IMG/VR virus record: IMGVR_UViG_3300048839_001038
Location: 1 to 29,345 of that record
From: a virus
Strand: one strand, 5' to 3'
Length of the DNA: 29,345 nucleotides
Shown here: piece after piece, positions 11,441 to 20,464 of the stretch
Layout of the letters: each line of letters starts with the position of its first letter
Numbering within the stretch: position 1 is the first letter of the stretch
Translations under genes and position numbers: made by a program
The notes under the pieces: model-generated
What the model saw: the letters and a program-made list of their open reading frames with translations, nothing else
Database searches by the model: none
Told to the model about the DNA's origin: nothing

Positions 11441-14329
11441 TCAGGCTATGCGTATTGCAGTAATACGGCCTCTTGCTTGTGGAGTTCCGCCCGAGTAACT
11501 TCCCAGCCCTTTGAGATAATAGGTGGTACTTGAACTTATGTTTGCATGGACGCCAGGAATTGATATCGGTGTGTTGTATTGAGCGGTTGGTGGTGGTCCA
11601 TCAAATTGCGTGCTTCCCTGTGATGCTCCGCCGCCTGTGTTTCCTGCCACTGTTCCCAGCGCAGCATACATCACAGTCATTCCAGTGCCAGTATTGAGAG
11701 CACCACTTAAAGCGGCGTTTATGATCCATACTCCTGCAGTCAGTGTCACGCTGCAAATATCTGTGTATGCTCCAGTTCCTGAAAGGTTAACAGCGCCGGA
11801 AACACTTTCGAGTTTTTCCCCAACATACCCCGCTGCAATCGCAACGCCCGTAGTCAGGCCAGGCGCACTGCCCGCTTTATAAAGCTGCGCGCCGCCGTGA
11901 AACTGGCCGTATTCTAGGCCTGCGGGGATTCCAGGCTTGGATTTTCGGATGCGGTATGTCCAGCCTGAAGTCCTGAAATCAGACCAAGAATTTCCAACGG
12001 CAACCGCTCCAATTCCACTTGCTGGACTAAACCCAGCATTCCCAAAATTTACAACAATTTGGCCATTGGCTTGTTTTCGAACTTGAATGCCGAATATGTA
12101 ACCGCCGGTTCCATTGATCCAAGGGAAGCCGCTATTCGAAAGAATAACGCCAGTGCCGTCTTTAAGTTCAATTTCCAGAATGTCATCTGACAGGCAAGGG
12201 TATAAAGGGTTTATGGTGTATGAAGTAAAACTTGTGGCACCCGCAATATTAGGAATCTGTGCCCAGTCATTTGATTGCGCGCTTCCGTTATGTGAAACAT
12301 ATTCAACCGTATTCGCAGGACCCACCACAACCGAATCATCCCAGCCGACGATGGGGACGGTGACTGTTAGCGACAATTGCAGCGTAGTATTAGCAAAAGT
12401 TCCTTGTGAAGAACTCCAAGTAGAAAGTGCTGTGGTTTCATTGCTGAGCATGCAATGAATTTTATTAGCGTATGAACCTGAATTTGCTATGCATGCCTTT
12501 ACATCGAACAAAGTCGATGCAACAAGCAAAGTACCTTCCCCTACAGACCCGTTCCATGAAGAGGTTGAGGTATATCCTGCGCGCGAATAGTCGATTGACA
12601 AATTGCTAGGCAGAGGCAAAAGGTAGTCCCCGGTTCCTGCGCTGCCTGCAACGGCCTGCCGAATTTCATATCTTATAATTGCCCATCGACCCGCTCGAAA
12701 AGTGTTCCTTAAATAGGTTATCCCGGTTCCAGGGGTCGGCGGTGTTGTTGTTGCTCCTACAGTAAACGTGGTGACATGTTCCAATTCCCCCATCGCATTC
12801 GCAACGGTGTTCGGCTGGGGACCCAGCTGAAGGTTTACAATCGTGAGCCAGTTGGTTCCCGACACGCGAGGAAACCGGACTTCATAGTAGTCCTCATCTC
12901 CGGCATCAAACGCGATAATATTCCCGCTGCCAAAAAATCCGTTGTATGCAGGAATGGAAGTCACGCTGCTGGAATCAGATCGCAACGCTTTTCTGGTCGC
13001 GCCGGTTGTATAGGCGCTGTCGGTGAAGGTGTAAACGTCAACCTTGAATTCGCCGCTTACCGCACCCGTTTGAACCTGCTGCAGCCATGAGATCGGAAAC
13101 ACCGTGTTTTTCAGGCCTGCAGGCATGCGCCAGCGGTAGGCGTCATAGGACGCCGCGGTTGTTCTGGTCATTTTGATTGCCGTGGTCACAACCGGATATA
13201 GCGGACATTCGCTTGTCGTCGTCGTCGTCGTCGCAGCGGTTGAGGCAGAGGAATACCAGCCATAGCCCAGCGAGGCCGAAAACTGGCCTGCAGTGTCGTT
13301 AGGGGAAAGACAGCAATTGATGCCTGACCCAGAACCCCCGCCCGATCCTGAGCCGCCTATGACCCTCCAGCGAAGGGAATCTGAATCATAGGCCATAACG
13401 ATCGAAGCGCCGTCCTTCACCGAAAGGTCAACGCCGGTTCCTGTGACGATCCTTGTCGTCGCACTGGCACCGCTTGCCTCATTTTTTATGCTGAGCGTTG
13501 CGCCGGTTCCATTGATCAGGATCATGTATTGAATGATCAGCGGCGAAACGCCGCGAATCGAACTGAGTGAAGCATTTGTGACTTTGATGATCTGCTTGCG
13601 CGCCGGGGTCAGATCCTGGTCAGAGCCGGTCAGCGATGAATTGACATCGGTTTCAAAGGCCACGCGGTTATTAAACCAGGCGTTCCCGTCATGCTCACGC
13701 ACGACATTGCTGGTTGTGTTCCAGTAGCGTGATCCAGCGGCGGCGGGTCCGTGCGCCGTGACATAGGCCGCGTCATCGACGAAAGCTTCCAGGCCAGTGA
13801 TCGGCTTCGAAGCGATCAGCCAGCGTGATTGGTCCTCATCATAAATCAAGGTGACAAGCTGACCTGTCTGGATCACGTAGTCCAGGCCGCATTTGATTCG
13901 GTTCGCAGCAGTTGCGCCTGCGGCCTCATTTTTCAGCGTGATACCGTTGGATGCCTGGCCGTTATAAATATAGACCAGCCGCTGATTGGCTGGATTGATC
14001 GAGCGAATGGAAGCAAGAGAGCCCTGCGTGAATCGGATGATCTGATCAGTGGTATTGGGGGATATGTCCTGATCTGATCCGGTTGTTGTGCTGTCGGTCT
14101 GTGCGGTGAAGGTTGTTTTGTCAAACTGCCAGGCCGTGCCGTTATAAATGCGAACCGCGCCATAGGTCGAATTGAAATAAAATTCACCCGCGCCAGGGGA
14201 AGGCCGAACAACTTCATAGGCTGCATCGGTTGCGAAAACTTCCAGCCCGCTTGCGGTGAAAGGGTTCTCAGTGGGCGCGGAAACCTCAACTCCCTGAATG
14301 TCCGTCAGTTCACGAATTATCGTTGACAT
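11441..14329 (-). CDS. Tail fiber / receptor-binding protein (962 aa)
   Basis: Start 14329 has AAGG 7 bases upstream. Two tandem modules of about 150 residues (29-179 and 180-326) share LE.F..DAAY, GSDQD, ..SIR...P and a final RW; a Gly/Ser linker (about 326-340) follows. The centre (340-780) is beta-rich with no named domain. The C-terminal 130 residues (from about 830) carry a Gly-rich beta domain ending RGRITAIRIA, like trimeric fiber tips that touch the receptor. The modular N-terminus probably attaches to the hub, whose gene overlaps its start by 20 bases. Host specificity cannot be read from sequence. Confidence 0.8.
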   Translation of the reverse strand: MSTIIRELTDIQGVEVSAPTENPFTASGLEVFATDAAYEVVRPSPGAGEFYFNSTYGAVRIYNGTAWQFDKTTFTAQTDSTTTGSDQDISPNTTDQIIRFTQGSLASIRSINPANQRLVYIYNGQASNGITLKNEAAGATAANRIKCGLDYVIQTGQLVTLIYDEDQSRWLIASKPITGLEAFVDDAAYVTAHGPAAAGSRYWNTTSNVVREHDGNAWFNNRVAFETDVNSSLTGSDQDLTPARKQIIKVTNASLSSIRGVSPLIIQYMILINGTGATLSIKNEASGASATTRIVTGTGVDLSVKDGASIVMAYDSDSLRWRVIGGSGSGGGSGSGINCCLSPNDTAGQFSASLGYGWYSSASTAATTTTTTSECPLYPVVTTAIKMTRTTAASYDAYRWRMPAGLKNTVFPISWLQQVQTGAVSGEFKVDVYTFTDSAYTTGATRKALRSDSSSVTSIPAYNGFFGSGNIIAFDAGDEDYYEVRFPRVSGTNWLTIVNLQLGPQPNTVANAMGELEHVTTFTVGATTTPPTPGTGITYLRNTFRAGRWAIIRYEIRQAVAGSAGTGDYLLPLPSNLSIDYSRAGYTSTSSWNGSVGEGTLLVASTLFDVKACIANSGSYANKIHCMLSNETTALSTWSSSQGTFANTTLQLSLTVTVPIVGWDDSVVVGPANTVEYVSHNGSAQSNDWAQIPNIAGATSFTSYTINPLYPCLSDDILEIELKDGTGVILSNSGFPWINGTGGYIFGIQVRKQANGQIVVNFGNAGFSPASGIGAVAVGNSWSDFRTSGWTYRIRKSKPGIPAGLEYGQFHGGAQLYKAGSAPGLTTGVAIAAGYVGEKLESVSGAVNLSGTGAYTDICSVTLTAGVWIINAALSGALNTGTGMTVMYAALGTVAGNTGGGASQGSTQFDGPPPTAQYNTPISIPGVHANISSSTTYYLKGLGSYSGGTPQARGRITAIRIA

Positions 14330-16262
14330 AAAAATACCTTCCCTGGATTGCACGGCCTAGAGGCTGCTTTGTTATCTGAGTGATGAATATTTTTTTTGAG
14401 CATGCAGGATGATCCAGCTGGACGCAATCAGCAAGTTCAAGGTCAACCTCATCATCCAAAAGAGTGAAGCTGACCGTGCTCAAAGGAGAGCCGAAAAATT
14501 CGGTCATTTCCTCCCAGCGTGTCGGGGGGACTTCACTGAGGACATGATCAATTGTCAGTTTTCTTTCCGAGCCGAACAGCGTTGCCATGGATGAGGAGTA
14601 AGCCCGATAGAGCGAAGCTTTTTGGGAATCACTGCGGGCGTACTTCGGCCTGAACTCCACGGCCTTTGCCTGGTCACGGTATTCATGCCCGAAGCGAAGG
14701 CCGGAAATTTGCTCCTCATAAATTGTCTGACTGGCGGCCTGATTCGCATCGACCTTCACAAGGAAGGGTTCATCATTGGACGCGGGAAAGACCAGGACAG
14801 TCAGGAGGGACCGATTGATTTCTGAGATGAACGCGCCGAGCGTGGGGACGTTCTGAGCAAGTCCTGCCTGCTGTATGGTCTTGTATGGAAGGTCAGCCGC
14901 AAGCGCCGCGAAGGATGCTGCATCGACCGTATAGCCGTGCGCTTCCAGTGCGAACTGCATGACTTCCACCGCCGTTTTTTCGCCGCTGATTGACGTGATC
15001 ACAACATAAAGATCATCGGTTGTCAGGTCCATCCCGCCGATGGAACTCACTGTGAGCCAGCGATGACCGCCCGGCGTGAAGGTCCCTGAAAGGACCGCAC
15101 CGCCTGTCCAGGTTGTTTTTGGGATTGCCGATGGAAAGAAGTGAATATTTTCATCGCAGCCGCTGATTGCATTGTAATTGACATAGTTCGCGGGGTTCGC
15201 CTGATCGCTTGTGCTCTCAGGATCATCAGCCGACATGACGAAATAACCGCGCACGGTGTCACGGTTATAAAGCCTGGCGCAATTTATATAGCCAGGCGAT
15301 GAGAGCGTGCAGACTTCACCGATGATCATTTTCGTCATTATGACAGTGTTGGTTCCCTGTTCCGCTTTGGTCCAGTTATGCTGAGAGCCTGTCAGCGCCT
15401 GGCTGATCGGCACTGAGGAAAGGGATTGCCATGACGGCATGCGGCCTATGATTCCGGTCGATGCACTGGTCGGAATCACGCGCGCTATGAACGTGGACGT
15501 GTTCACGCCCTTGCCCGCTCTTTTATTTCCAGGGGGAACCAGAAAGCCAGGCGTGGCGGTTCCCAGGTCATATTCCTCGCTGTCTTTCGCTTCATAGGGA
15601 AAGCTGTCACCGAAAAAAAAGGGGACCGCAAAACCTTCGAACTCTGTCGGGATATTCGCGCCATTATAAAAGGCCGTGTTCGAACTCCGCTTGATCCTGC
15701 AGAGGTAATCAGGGTCCCCCCAGTTCAGTTCCGATTCCAGTATGGTCTGCCTTTTCTGGATCTGGACCGTCATCACATAATCGGAAATATCCATTTTGGT
15801 TGTGATGCCTTTAAAGGAAATCACGTCATCGGTATAGACCCTTATTGTGCGGTTGGAAAAGATGATCAGTTCCGTGATCAGATCCATCCATTCATCATCA
15901 ATTCTGATCTGAATGGACCCGCCTGAAACTTCAGTCAGGCCGGTTTCAAAGCTTTTGATGGAACTCGATACCGAGAAAAAAGAACCCAGCCTGTTTTCCC
16001 AGTAAACAGGGGTTGAGCCGGTGTCGGTTGGATCGGATGGATAATAGCCGGAAGGAAGGTCATAAAGGAGATAGAGCGTGAAGTCCGCGAGGACGATACC
16101 CGAAGTATAGCCGGTCACGGTCAGTGTTCCATCCGACCAGGTGAACGCATTCGATACGCCGTTCACATAAACCGCCGTGACTTCCCAAGGCCATGCGCAG
16201 CTGGTCCCCGACATGCGCGAAGTCAGGTCCACGTAGGGCGTGACTGTCATTTTCTGGCTCAT
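14310..16262 (-). CDS. Tail hub / baseplate protein (650 aa)
   Basis: Long beta-rich protein placed after the distal tail gene and before the fiber, where siphovirus hub (Tal/gp27-like) proteins lie. Hub-like traits: an N-terminal region with ITTKMDISDYVMTVQI and QTILESELNWGDPDYLC, and a second half with TLGAFISEINRSLLTVLVF and LVKVDANQAASQTIYEE and EVDLELADCVQLDHP, as in proteins of this class that carry tail-tip domains. No lysozyme or peptidase motif was seen. ATG overlaps the upstream stop as ATGA. Assignment is from position and fold-like features. Confidence 0.65.
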   Translation of the reverse strand: MSQKMTVTPYVDLTSRMSGTSCAWPWEVTAVYVNGVSNAFTWSDGTLTVTGYTSGIVLADFTLYLLYDLPSGYYPSDPTDTGSTPVYWENRLGSFFSVSSSIKSFETGLTEVSGGSIQIRIDDEWMDLITELIIFSNRTIRVYTDDVISFKGITTKMDISDYVMTVQIQKRQTILESELNWGDPDYLCRIKRSSNTAFYNGANIPTEFEGFAVPFFFGDSFPYEAKDSEEYDLGTATPGFLVPPGNKRAGKGVNTSTFIARVIPTSASTGIIGRMPSWQSLSSVPISQALTGSQHNWTKAEQGTNTVIMTKMIIGEVCTLSSPGYINCARLYNRDTVRGYFVMSADDPESTSDQANPANYVNYNAISGCDENIHFFPSAIPKTTWTGGAVLSGTFTPGGHRWLTVSSIGGMDLTTDDLYVVITSISGEKTAVEVMQFALEAHGYTVDAASFAALAADLPYKTIQQAGLAQNVPTLGAFISEINRSLLTVLVFPASNDEPFLVKVDANQAASQTIYEEQISGLRFGHEYRDQAKAVEFRPKYARSDSQKASLYRAYSSSMATLFGSERKLTIDHVLSEVPPTRWEEMTEFFGSPLSTVSFTLLDDEVDLELADCVQLDHPACSKKIFITQITKQPLGRAIQGRYFYVNDNS

Positions 16263-16762
16263 CGGTTCGCCTTTTGACCATAGAGTTCCAGAGCAACCGG
16301 CGCACTGCTGACCGTTCCCGGCGTGGCGTTATATCCCATTGTGATCGGCCAATCCAGAACCGCACCGATCCAGGTTGTGCTTTCCGTATAGGCGTAGTTC
16401 CCGAGTTCGAGCACAATCCTTGTATGGTCCACTGCGGAAAGGTTCAGCCGCGGCGTGAAGCGGAAGCGAATCCAGCCGACGAAATTTCCGGTTCCATTGG
16501 TATTGTGAAGGCTTTCGATTTCAGAGACGGTCCATAGGTCACTTGAGCCGATCAGGACCGCATCGCGGTAGGCCTTCAGCTGCAGGGTCACGGTCGGCTG
16601 CAGGCCGCGTTTGAATATCATGACACCCATGCGTTCGATCTGCTGACTGCCTTCGGTCGAAAGCATTTCGGTTATGAATATCTCATGGGGAAGGCCGTTG
16701 CAGATCACGGCAACCATAGGCTCTGGCCACTGACCGAAATACCTGCTTGCGGTTTTTGTCAT
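16259..16762 (-). CDS. Tail-tip associated protein, unknown (167 aa)
   Basis: Starts MTKTASRYFGQWPEPMVAVI. Predominantly beta (VTLQLKAYRDAVLI, WIRFRFTPRLNLS, RIVLELGNYAYTES), with features of a jelly-roll or carbohydrate-binding-type sandwich, but no family recognised. Joined by ATGA overlaps to the Tad2-like gene before it and the hub gene after it. Location suggests a minor tail protein. Confidence 0.5.
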   Translation of the reverse strand: MTKTASRYFGQWPEPMVAVICNGLPHEIFITEMLSTEGSQQIERMGVMIFKRGLQPTVTLQLKAYRDAVLIGSSDLWTVSEIESLHNTNGTGNFVGWIRFRFTPRLNLSAVDHTRIVLELGNYAYTESTTWIGAVLDWPITMGYNATPGTVSSAPVALELYGQKANR

Positions 16763-17031
16763 TCGGAAAGCTCCCAGTCACTCGCAAGGATGTCTGACTG
16801 CGAGGCAACCCAAGGCACAAATTCATTGTCGGCGGTTTTCATCATGAGGTATGGACGGAACACGCAGAGCGTTCCTTCAGCGAGGCCCGTGGCGCGTGCG
16901 GTGTTCTGGTTGATCGGGATGCCTGAAGGGTAGGCCTCCTGATAACAGACATACATGCCCTTGCCGTTCCAGCCTGATCTGCATACCCTGCGGCCTGACT
17001 TCAAATATAAAAGGGCGTTTCCAAAATCCAT
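16759..17031 (-). CDS. tad2: Tad2-like anti-Thoeris protein (DUF2829, 90 aa)
   Basis: Matches DUF2829 along its length: MDFGNALLYLKSGRRVCRSGWNG at the start with RSGWNGKGM, then YLMMKTADNEFVPWVASQSD and a closing DILASDWE. Tad2 proteins bind the cyclic ADP-ribose signal made by Thoeris ThsB, so ThsA is not activated; some also bind other cyclic nucleotides. Length fits the family (about 90 aa). GAGG lies 8 bases before the ATG inside the end of the distal-tail gene. Its place in the middle of the tail module is odd, since anti-defence genes usually sit in early regions. Confidence 0.85.
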   Translation of the reverse strand: MDFGNALLYLKSGRRVCRSGWNGKGMYVCYQEAYPSGIPINQNTARATGLAEGTLCVFRPYLMMKTADNEFVPWVASQSDILASDWELSE

Positions 17032-17844
17032 TTACACAACCTCACGCAGCGAAAAGGCTACATTGAATTTCGTCATATAGACATGGGTCAGCTGGGGAAG
17101 CTGTTCGAAGTAACAAAGCTTCGTGCCGTCCTCGAGATCGAAACCGATTTCCAATGGATCAAGGCAGAAAACAAAGGGGTTCGAAAGACCGAGCCGCGCA
17201 ACCGTGGACTGAATCTTTTGCCGGTCGGAAGTATCGAGGTAGGAAAATCCCATACCGCTGAAAACGGAATATTGGTTTTTTGCCACGCTATAGACCACGC
17301 CTGAATCCGATGACACCCGCTTGGAAAGGTCCTGCTGGTTCCACTGAAAGCCCTGATTCACATTGAATGCAAAATCGGTATGGTCCCCGAGGTATATATA
17401 GGCAATCTCCACGTCATCAGGATTCGTGCTGTCATCAATGATGATCTGAACGAAGCGATACTGAAAGCCGGTCAGGTTTGATGCATCGGTCAGATCAGCG
17501 AACGCGCCGCTGTCAGTGACCGGGATTGTTTTCGAATAGGGGACCGCGCCTGAAAAGATATTGATGGAGTTCGCTTTGATCGTGATTGTCGCAGCGTTCG
17601 ATATTTTGAAAACCTGATTTGATTCCCCGAATATTCCGACGAATGAAAATTGCTTTGCGGTCAAAAGGTCAATTTCGATTGTGAAGGAATTGGTTCCAGG
17701 CTTCCAGACTTTCCCCCTTCGCTTCGCATTGATCGCATTTGAAAAGGGAAAGCCGACCGCTGCCGGTGCCGTGACCGAAGCAATCGTCATATGATTATTA
17801 TCGCAGATCCGTGCGTTGCGCCGCCCGCGTTGCCCTGCTGCCAT
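17032..17844 (-). CDS. Distal-tail-like protein (270 aa)
   Basis: Starts MAAGQRGRRNARICDNNHMT with AAGGGGA just upstream. Beta-rich throughout: an N-terminal discoidin-like sandwich (FTIEIDLLTAKQFSFVGIFG, FRFVQIIIDD-type strands) and a C-terminal region (DRQKIQSTVARLGLSNPFVF, FCLDPLEIG). It directly follows the tape measure gene, the normal site of the distal tail (Dit) protein that caps the tail tube and supports the hub. Family membership is inferred from position and composition. Confidence 0.6.
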   Translation of the reverse strand: MAAGQRGRRNARICDNNHMTIASVTAPAAVGFPFSNAINAKRRGKVWKPGTNSFTIEIDLLTAKQFSFVGIFGESNQVFKISNAATITIKANSINIFSGAVPYSKTIPVTDSGAFADLTDASNLTGFQYRFVQIIIDDSTNPDDVEIAYIYLGDHTDFAFNVNQGFQWNQQDLSKRVSSDSGVVYSVAKNQYSVFSGMGFSYLDTSDRQKIQSTVARLGLSNPFVFCLDPLEIGFDLEDGTKLCYFEQLPQLTHVYMTKFNVAFSLREVV

Positions 17845-17853
17845 GGCTTCCCC

Positions 17854-20217
17854 TTACTGATTCTTGGTTCTGCTGTTCACTCGCCCACCGCCGCTATTGC
17901 CTCTGCCTGAAGGCTCAACCTGCGGCTGCTGTCTTTCAATTTCCTCTGTCGCTTCCTTGACCGCTTCAGTATTGGTTCCCGAGGAAATGGAAATACTGCT
18001 TACCGCGTCCCTGACACGTTCAATGGCCGCAAGCATGCTCGTGAGTTTTTCGCCCACCGTTCCATAAGTCAGAGTGTCGAGGATGCGCATTTGTATATTG
18101 TTCCCGGCCTGCAGCAGCATGACCTGATCATCAGCAACCGCACCGCGAACGAAGGAATCCTGAAGGTCCCCGAAATTTTTCTTCGGCACGACTACTTCAC
18201 CGGGGGTCAGCAGTGCCGGAACTGTGTCCTTGTTTCCCACGCCTGGAACAATACCGCCTTCGGCAAGTGCGAGGCGCTGGGACTGGATTGTCCTGACCTG
18301 TTCCATGCCTGCCACAACCGCCGCCGCTGCAGCTGCTGCGCCGAGTGCAGGACCGACCAGGGGAACGCCTGCCAGTGATTTATATGCATCGATTGCGGTT
18401 GCAGGGATTGCAACCAGCGCCTGCGCAATGGCGGCGGCTTTTCCGATTTCAAATGCTTCCCGGTTTTTTGATTTCATCAGACCGGCAAGCGCATTCAGTC
18501 CTGTCTGTGCGGTGGCAAGGCGCTGCGCATAGGTCTGTTCATCCCATTGCTTTTGCGCCTGGGTTGTAGTTGCAGCTATGTCCCATTGATCCTTTTGCGC
18601 CTTTCGGATGACACCCATGCGATCGGCTTCGGCCTTTTTCTGTGTCTCCGTTATTTTGCGCTGGGTTTCCTGCGCGCGCGTGACTTCGGCCGATTCGAAC
18701 TGTCCCAGGAGTTCCTGGCGTGATGCCTCTGCTGCGGTGCGCGCGGCGGTCAGTTCCGATTCCCTGGCATTGACCGCTTCCAGCATCAGAGTGCGGCGGC
18801 GTTCATTGGTTTCCAGTTCCCTCGCTTCGTCGGCAAGTTCGGCCTCTGAACGCAGGATGAAAAGACCCTCAGCCTTTTCCCGCTCACGAAGCAATGCATC
18901 AGCAGCGGCTTTCTTTTCGGCCTCTGCGTTCCTTTCCTGCTGCTGCTGGATCAAAAGGGTTTCACGCTGCAGACCAATCGATTGCTCGGCGGTCCTTAGA
19001 TCATTGATCTGCTTTTCTGTCTCAGCTATTTTCTTTTTCTTGTCCTCATCGGCTTTCGCCTGAATCGCATCCTGCGCAGCAGCCGCTTCCTTAAGTTTGG
19101 CCTTCCGTTCATCGTCGGCCTTGTTCTGCTGCTTTGCGAGTTCAGCGGCGGCGTCCGCGTCCCTTTTCAGGGTTTCAGACATGCCTTCCTGTTTGATCAG
19201 CTTGAGGCGTTCCATTGACAGATTTCGAATCGACAGCGTGACCTGATCGATTTTGTCAGTCAGTTCCAGCTGGTCATCACCGAAAAACTTGAACCCTTCG
19301 GACTGGGTCTGTTTCAGTTCTGTCAGGGTTTCAGTGAGTTCTGAAACCTCCTCACCGATCGAACGGATTCTTTTCTGCGCTTCGTTTTCATTCGCGATCT
19401 TTTGCTGTTCTTTCAGATACGCGATATTGCCTTCAACCGCCTTGGAAATGATATTGACCAGGGACGAAAAGGCAGGGACAGCGGACGTTCCGACCGTGCT
19501 GGCGAGAATGCTGACATTGTCGGTCAGCGAGGAAATGGAACCCGAAACGGTTCCTGCCATGCGTTCGGTTGAGCCGAAAAACTGACCGCCTTCGGAAGTC
19601 ATTTTCCGAAATGCAGCTGCGACAACTTCGGCGCTGACTTTCCCTTCGGACGTGAACTGCTTGACCGCTGTTTCAGCAATCCCCATGGACTTCGCAATCT
19701 CTGGTCCGAGATTGACGCCTCGTTCGATCAGCTGTCCGAATCTTTCACCGGTCAATTTCCCTTCGGCCTGGATCTGCCCGAATATTGTGGCAAGGTCCCC
19801 AAGGTCCTTTCCGGTTGCGGCTGACACTTCCCCGAGTTGTCTTAGCTGTTCGAGGGACGCGGTTGTCGATGAACCAAAAGCCAAGAGTGTTTTGTTGGCG
19901 TTGGCAACATCGGCAAGTGAGAAGGGGGATTTCGAAGCGAACGCAGTCAAACGTTCCATCTGATCGGCTGCGCCTGCAGCGGAACCGGTGAACGCGATGA
20001 ACTGGGTCTGAAGGTCCTCCATTTCACGCGTGGCGTCCAGGATGAAATCAAAGGTTCCCGCCAGTGCGGCCACACCTGCAAGTGCGCCGGTTATCTTTCC
20101 AAAGCCGTCACTGACACTGAAGGACTTTTTTTCAACATCATCAAGGCTGTCTTTAACATCAGCGAAAGGGTCCTTTGGCTGCGTGGCAACCTTTATAAGC
20201 AGATCGGCATCAGCCAT
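17854..20217 (-). CDS. Tape measure protein (787 aa)
   Basis: Sets tail length and helps DNA entry. Typical layout: an N-terminal TMP domain (residues about 1-230, with AFASKSPFSLADVANANKTL and GQIQAEGKLTGERFGQLIER), a long charged coiled coil (about 270-590, Ala/Glu/Lys/Arg rich), a hydrophobic Ala-rich stretch (VPLVGPALGAAAAAAAVVAG) and the C-terminal GGIVPGVGNKDTVPALLTPGE motif. Start at 20217 has AAGGGG 8 bases upstream; the GTG at 20226 is too close to that site. At roughly 1.5 angstrom per residue the tail would be about 115-120 nm. Confidence 0.92.
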   Translation of the reverse strand: MADADLLIKVATQPKDPFADVKDSLDDVEKKSFSVSDGFGKITGALAGVAALAGTFDFILDATREMEDLQTQFIAFTGSAAGAADQMERLTAFASKSPFSLADVANANKTLLAFGSSTTASLEQLRQLGEVSAATGKDLGDLATIFGQIQAEGKLTGERFGQLIERGVNLGPEIAKSMGIAETAVKQFTSEGKVSAEVVAAAFRKMTSEGGQFFGSTERMAGTVSGSISSLTDNVSILASTVGTSAVPAFSSLVNIISKAVEGNIAYLKEQQKIANENEAQKRIRSIGEEVSELTETLTELKQTQSEGFKFFGDDQLELTDKIDQVTLSIRNLSMERLKLIKQEGMSETLKRDADAAAELAKQQNKADDERKAKLKEAAAAQDAIQAKADEDKKKKIAETEKQINDLRTAEQSIGLQRETLLIQQQQERNAEAEKKAAADALLREREKAEGLFILRSEAELADEARELETNERRRTLMLEAVNARESELTAARTAAEASRQELLGQFESAEVTRAQETQRKITETQKKAEADRMGVIRKAQKDQWDIAATTTQAQKQWDEQTYAQRLATAQTGLNALAGLMKSKNREAFEIGKAAAIAQALVAIPATAIDAYKSLAGVPLVGPALGAAAAAAAVVAGMEQVRTIQSQRLALAEGGIVPGVGNKDTVPALLTPGEVVVPKKNFGDLQDSFVRGAVADDQVMLLQAGNNIQMRILDTLTYGTVGEKLTSMLAAIERVRDAVSSISISSGTNTEAVKEATEEIERQQPQVEPSGRGNSGGGRVNSRTKNQ

Positions 20218-20230
20218 TGAATTCACCCCT

Positions 20231-20458
20231 TCACTTTTTTGGCCTTGTCAGTCGCAGCTGGGATTGCAGATAGGTCACAAGTTCAAAGTCATAAAGACTG
20301 AAATCGGACAGCGAAAGCGGAGTAAGGCCGAGGGATTGAACGCCGTTGACTGCGTTCAATAGATCCAACGCATACCGCACCGCGCCTTCCTTCCCCGGTT
20401 CCACTCCATCCATCAATTCAAAGTTTGAATTGATATTAACAGCCGCTGTCCTTACTGC
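20231..20458 (-). CDS. Tail assembly chaperone T part, made by -1 frameshift
   Basis: This frame has no good start and is continuous with the upstream G frame after slippage at 20458-20464. The new part starts AVRTAAVNINSNFELMDGVE and adds 75 residues, giving a G-T fusion of about 218. In lambda-like tails G coats the tape measure protein and GT recruits tube subunits; only a small share of ribosomes shift. It ends 13 bases before the tape measure start, as in such systems. An internal initiation at TTG 20416 is a less likely alternative. Confidence 0.75.
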   Translation of the reverse strand, partial: AVRTAAVNINSNFELMDGVEPGKEGAVRYALDLLNAVNGVQSLGLTPLSLSDFSLYDFELVTYLQSQLRLTRPKK

Positions 20459-20464
20459 TTTTTT
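20439..20464 (-). promoter_or_regulatory. Programmed -1 ribosomal frameshift signal
   Basis: On the minus strand the in-phase heptamer A AAA AAG lies at 20464-20458, with zero-frame codons GAA AAA AAG. Eight bases downstream is a small ACAG-CGG-CTGT stem-loop (20449-20439), and 26 bases downstream a 9-bp palindrome CAATTCAAA/TTTGAATTG (20432-20414). The zero frame stops two codons after the slip. Confidence 0.8.
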
